Source: Nitrospira sp. | GTDB lineage: Bacteria; Nitrospirota; Nitrospiria; Nitrospirales; Nitrospiraceae | Reading direction: 5' to 3' | NCBI GenBank assembly: GCA_025363325.1 | Contig: JANYEF010000352.1 | Coordinates: forward strand, 1 to 6,842 | Length of the DNA stretch: 6,842 nt | Shown: positions 4,744 through 6,842 of the stretch, in pieces | Layout of the letters: each line of letters begins with the position of its first letter | Position numbering within the stretch: the stretch's first letter is position 1 | Notes under the pieces: model-generated | What the model was told of the DNA's origin: nothing | The model's database searches: none | The model's input: the letters and a program-made list of their open reading frames with translations, nothing else | Position numbers and translations under genes: made by a program

Positions 4744-6842
4744 TTAGGCGTGATCCTCCGGAGATGGCGGCATCGGTAGTCTCTCAGAGACTGGACCTGC
4801 TGAGACACGGCGCTGAGTCAGCCGGCGAATGAGTACATAAAAAAGCGGCACGAAGAAGACCGCGAGAAACGTGGCTGCAATCATTCCCCCCATGACACCA
4901 GTCCCGATCGACTGACGGCTTGAGGCCCCCGCGCCCCTGGCCAAGACCAATGGGACCATGCCGAAGATAAAGGCCATGGAGGTCATGATGATCGGCCGGA
5001 ACCGCAGTCGAGCCGCTTCCAGCGCTGCCTCGAGCAGCGGGCGTCCCGCTTCATAGCGGGTATTGGCAAACTCGACGATCAAAATCGCATTCTTCGCGGA
5101 CAGGCCGATCAAAGTCACCAGTCCGATCTGGAAATAAATATCGTTCTCGAAGCCTCGTATCCACACGGCAGTGAGCGCACCGAAAATCGCAAAGGGCACG
5201 GCCAGGATCACCGCGAAGGGGACGGCCCAGCTTTCGAACTGGGCCGCGAGCACGAGAAACACCATCAATAAGGCGATCCCAAACACATAGCCGGACTGGC
5301 CACCCACTCGTCGTTCCTGAAAGGAAATGTTGCTCCAGTCGATCGCGTAGCCCTGCGGAACGAGCACCTCTTTGCCCACACGATCGAGCGCTTCAAGCGC
5401 CTGACCCGAACTGTAGCCAGGCGCGGCGCCACCCAGCACCAGGGCCGTGTTGTATCCGTTGAAGTGATTCACCGGATCCGGTCCGCTCTGATACTCCGTC
5501 GTCACGACGGTATCGAGCGGAATCATGTTGGTGCCCTGGGCGCTCTGCGCACGCACATAGATCTTCGAAATATCCTGAGGGGTCGCCCGATACTCCGCCT
5601 CAGCCTCTGTCTGCACGTGATACACGCGACCGAATTTCACAAAGTCGTTGATGTAGAAATTGCCGAAGTAGGCCTGCAACGTATCGAAGATGTCTGAAAT
5701 CGGTATCCCCAAGGCCTTCGCCCGCTCCCGGTTCACATGGACATAGAGCCGTGGCGAGGAGACACGGAAATTCGTCCCCACCCGGCCGATCGCCGGCTCC
5801 TTCTGCGCTCGTTCGATGAATTGCTGCGCGACCATCGCGAACTTTTTGAAATCTCCGCCGCTCGGATCTTGCAACTGTGCGGAGAATCCCCCGACAGATC
5901 CCACGCCACGGATCGCCGGCGCATTGAACGCCAACAGCAGCGCTTCCGGAATCTTCGCAAATTCGCCATAGGCTGCGCCAACCATCGCCTTTGCGTGGTT
6001 CTGCGGTTCACTGCGCTCGTCCCAGAGTGTCAATGGTACGAACATCGTTGCCGAGTTCGGCCCTCTGGTGCCAAAGACGAAGTTTTGGCCGGAGAGGGCA
6101 TCAGTTGAATGCACCGCCGGGTTCGCTTGAAAATACCGTTCCACCCGTTCGAGTACCGCATCGGTCCGCTGCTTCGACGCGCCGTCCGGCAACTGCGCCA
6201 CCACAATGAAATACCCCTGGTCCTCTTCCGGGAGAAAGCTTTTCGGCAGCGTCTTGAAGAGACCCGTCGAGACCGCGAGGAGCACCCCGAACAGCAGCAT
6301 GACCAACAATGGCCGCGCCATGAATGTGCCGACCACACCCATATAGCCCCGCTGTGTCCGGCCGAACGTCCGGTCGAAGAACGACCAGAACCCGCTCCGC
6401 GCTTCATGCTGTGGCACGAGGACCAGCGCGCAGAGCGCCGGGCTGAGGGTGAGCGCGACAAATCCTGACACGGTCACCGAGATCGCGATCGCGGCGGCAA
6501 ACTGCTTATAGAGGGCGCCGGTGATCCCGCCCACAAAGCCGACGGGGACGAAGACGGACACCAGCACCAACACGATGGCGATAATCGGCGCAGTGACTTC
6601 GCTCATCGCTCGTTTGGCCGCGTCTCTGGCCGACAGGCGATCTTCGCGCATGTGGCGCTCGACATTTTCCACGACCACGATGGCGTCGTCCACGACGATT
6701 CCGATGGCGAGGACCATCCCGAACAGGGTAATCGTATTGATCGAGAATCCCAAGGCGTACAGTCCTGTGAACGTGCCGATCAGCGAGACCGGCACCGCGA
6801 CAATGGGAATGATGGTGGCGCGCCAACTTTGGAGAAACAGAT
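4744..6842 (-). CDS. RND multidrug efflux transporter, HAE-1/AcrB type, N-terminus cut by window edge
   Basis: 698 residues are present, open to the right edge. Alignment by motif to AcrB indicates that about 355 N-terminal residues (TM1 and the first porter subdomains) lie outside. It is a trimeric inner-membrane antiporter that captures drugs from the periplasm or membrane and drives them out with protons. The segment begins in TM3-TM4 with GIVVDDAIVVVENV, where D51 and D52 of the fragment (6685-6690) match AcrB D407/D408. GLSAKNAILIVEFA carries K583 (5092-5094), matching K940. R613 matches R971, and T620 in RPIIMTS matches T978. The proton relay is therefore complete. The large periplasmic loop between TM7 and TM8 (about 5350-6250) and the C-terminal TM8-12 block ending in GTGVMGGM and FFVPLFYVLIRR look intact, with no frameshift. 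The channel gene follows after 1 nt. An adaptor gene would be expected upstream, off the window. Drug specificity cannot be read. Confidence 0.96.
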   Translation of the reverse strand, partial: LFLQSWRATIIPIVAVPVSLIGTFTGLYALGFSINTITLFGMVLAIGIVVDDAIVVVENVERHMREDRLSARDAAKRAMSEVTAPIIAIVLVLVSVFVPVGFVGGITGALYKQFAAAIAISVTVSGFVALTLSPALCALVLVPQHEARSGFWSFFDRTFGRTQRGYMGVVGTFMARPLLVMLLFGVLLAVSTGLFKTLPKSFLPEEDQGYFIVVAQLPDGASKQRTDAVLERVERYFQANPAVHSTDALSGQNFVFGTRGPNSATMFVPLTLWDERSEPQNHAKAMVGAAYGEFAKIPEALLLAFNAPAIRGVGSVGGFSAQLQDPSGGDFKKFAMVAQQFIERAQKEPAIGRVGTNFRVSSPRLYVHVNRERAKALGIPISDIFDTLQAYFGNFYINDFVKFGRVYHVQTEAEAEYRATPQDISKIYVRAQSAQGTNMIPLDTVVTTEYQSGPDPVNHFNGYNTALVLGGAAPGYSSGQALEALDRVGKEVLVPQGYAIDWSNISFQERRVGGQSGYVFGIALLMVFLVLAAQFESWAVPFAVILAVPFAIFGALTAVWIRGFENDIYFQIGLVTLIGLSAKNAILIVEFANTRYEAGRPLLEAALEAARLRFRPIIMTSMAFIFGMVPLVLARGAGASSRQSIGTGVMGGMIAATFLAVFFVPLFYVLIRRLTQRRVSAGPVSERLPMPPSPEDHA
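4754..4759 (-). promoter_or_regulatory. Ribosome binding site of the efflux channel gene, inside the end of the pump gene
   Basis: GGAGGA at 4759-4754 on the minus strand lies 11 nt before ATG 4742 and within the last codons of the RND pump gene (stop TAA at 4746-4744). It supports the signal-peptide-proximal start and suggests translational coupling. Confidence 0.65.

Noticed and set aside
4743..4808. Upstream GTG start for the efflux channel
   Set aside because: It would put 22 mostly polar residues before a clear lipoprotein signal peptide and overlap the pump gene.
1..6842. A new defence, mobile or CRISPR-like system
   Set aside because: No nuclease, helicase, reverse transcriptase, toxin-antitoxin pair, integrase or spaced repeat array is seen. 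All genes fall in known metabolic, transport or repair families.

Overview
The window is a moderately GC-rich bacterial chromosomal segment in which every supportable gene is on the minus strand, so transcription runs from the right edge to the left. The gene content and a roughly 122 bp palindromic repeat suggest a Nitrospira-type bacterium (phylum Nitrospirota). The gene content is a Gram-negative tripartite efflux pump, a ferredoxin-metallo-beta-lactamase fusion and stress or detoxification enzymes. The repeat has a sequence I associate with Nitrospira genomes. This assignment is an inference from memory and could not be tested here.

Right part (about 3324-6842): the C-terminal two thirds of an RND (HAE-1/AcrB-type) inner-membrane pump, entering from the right edge without its first ~355 residues, followed after 1 nt by a complete NodT/OprM-type outer-membrane lipoprotein channel. 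The periplasmic adaptor would be expected upstream, outside the window. All five proton-relay residues known from AcrB are present.

Middle part (about 898-3319): four short enzyme genes continue in the same direction with gaps of 4, 24, 10 and 21 nt. They encode a nitroreductase-family flavoprotein, a classical SDR oxidoreductase, a RidA/YjgF-family protein lacking the catalytic Arg of true RidA, and a short AlkA-like 3-methyladenine DNA glycosylase. With the pump genes they look like one six-gene (or longer) operon. The combination reads as an export, reduction and repair module against electrophilic, nitro or alkylating compounds, but that joint role is inferred from context. No regulator is visible.

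Left part (1-897): a 186 bp gap is largely filled by the repeat, with perfect 16 bp ends (740-755 and 846-861). After it comes a ferredoxin-MBL fusion gene cut by the left edge. Its first metal-binding motif departs from the canonical HxHxDH.

The spacing and Shine-Dalgarno placement support later starts than the longest open frames for three genes: the channel (4742), the nitroreductase (3319) and the SDR (2701). I saw no tRNA, rRNA, CRISPR array, transposase or prophage gene. Nothing here is clearly an undescribed defence or mobile system. The most unusual items are the gene combination in the operon, the repeat, and the two proteins with altered active sites.
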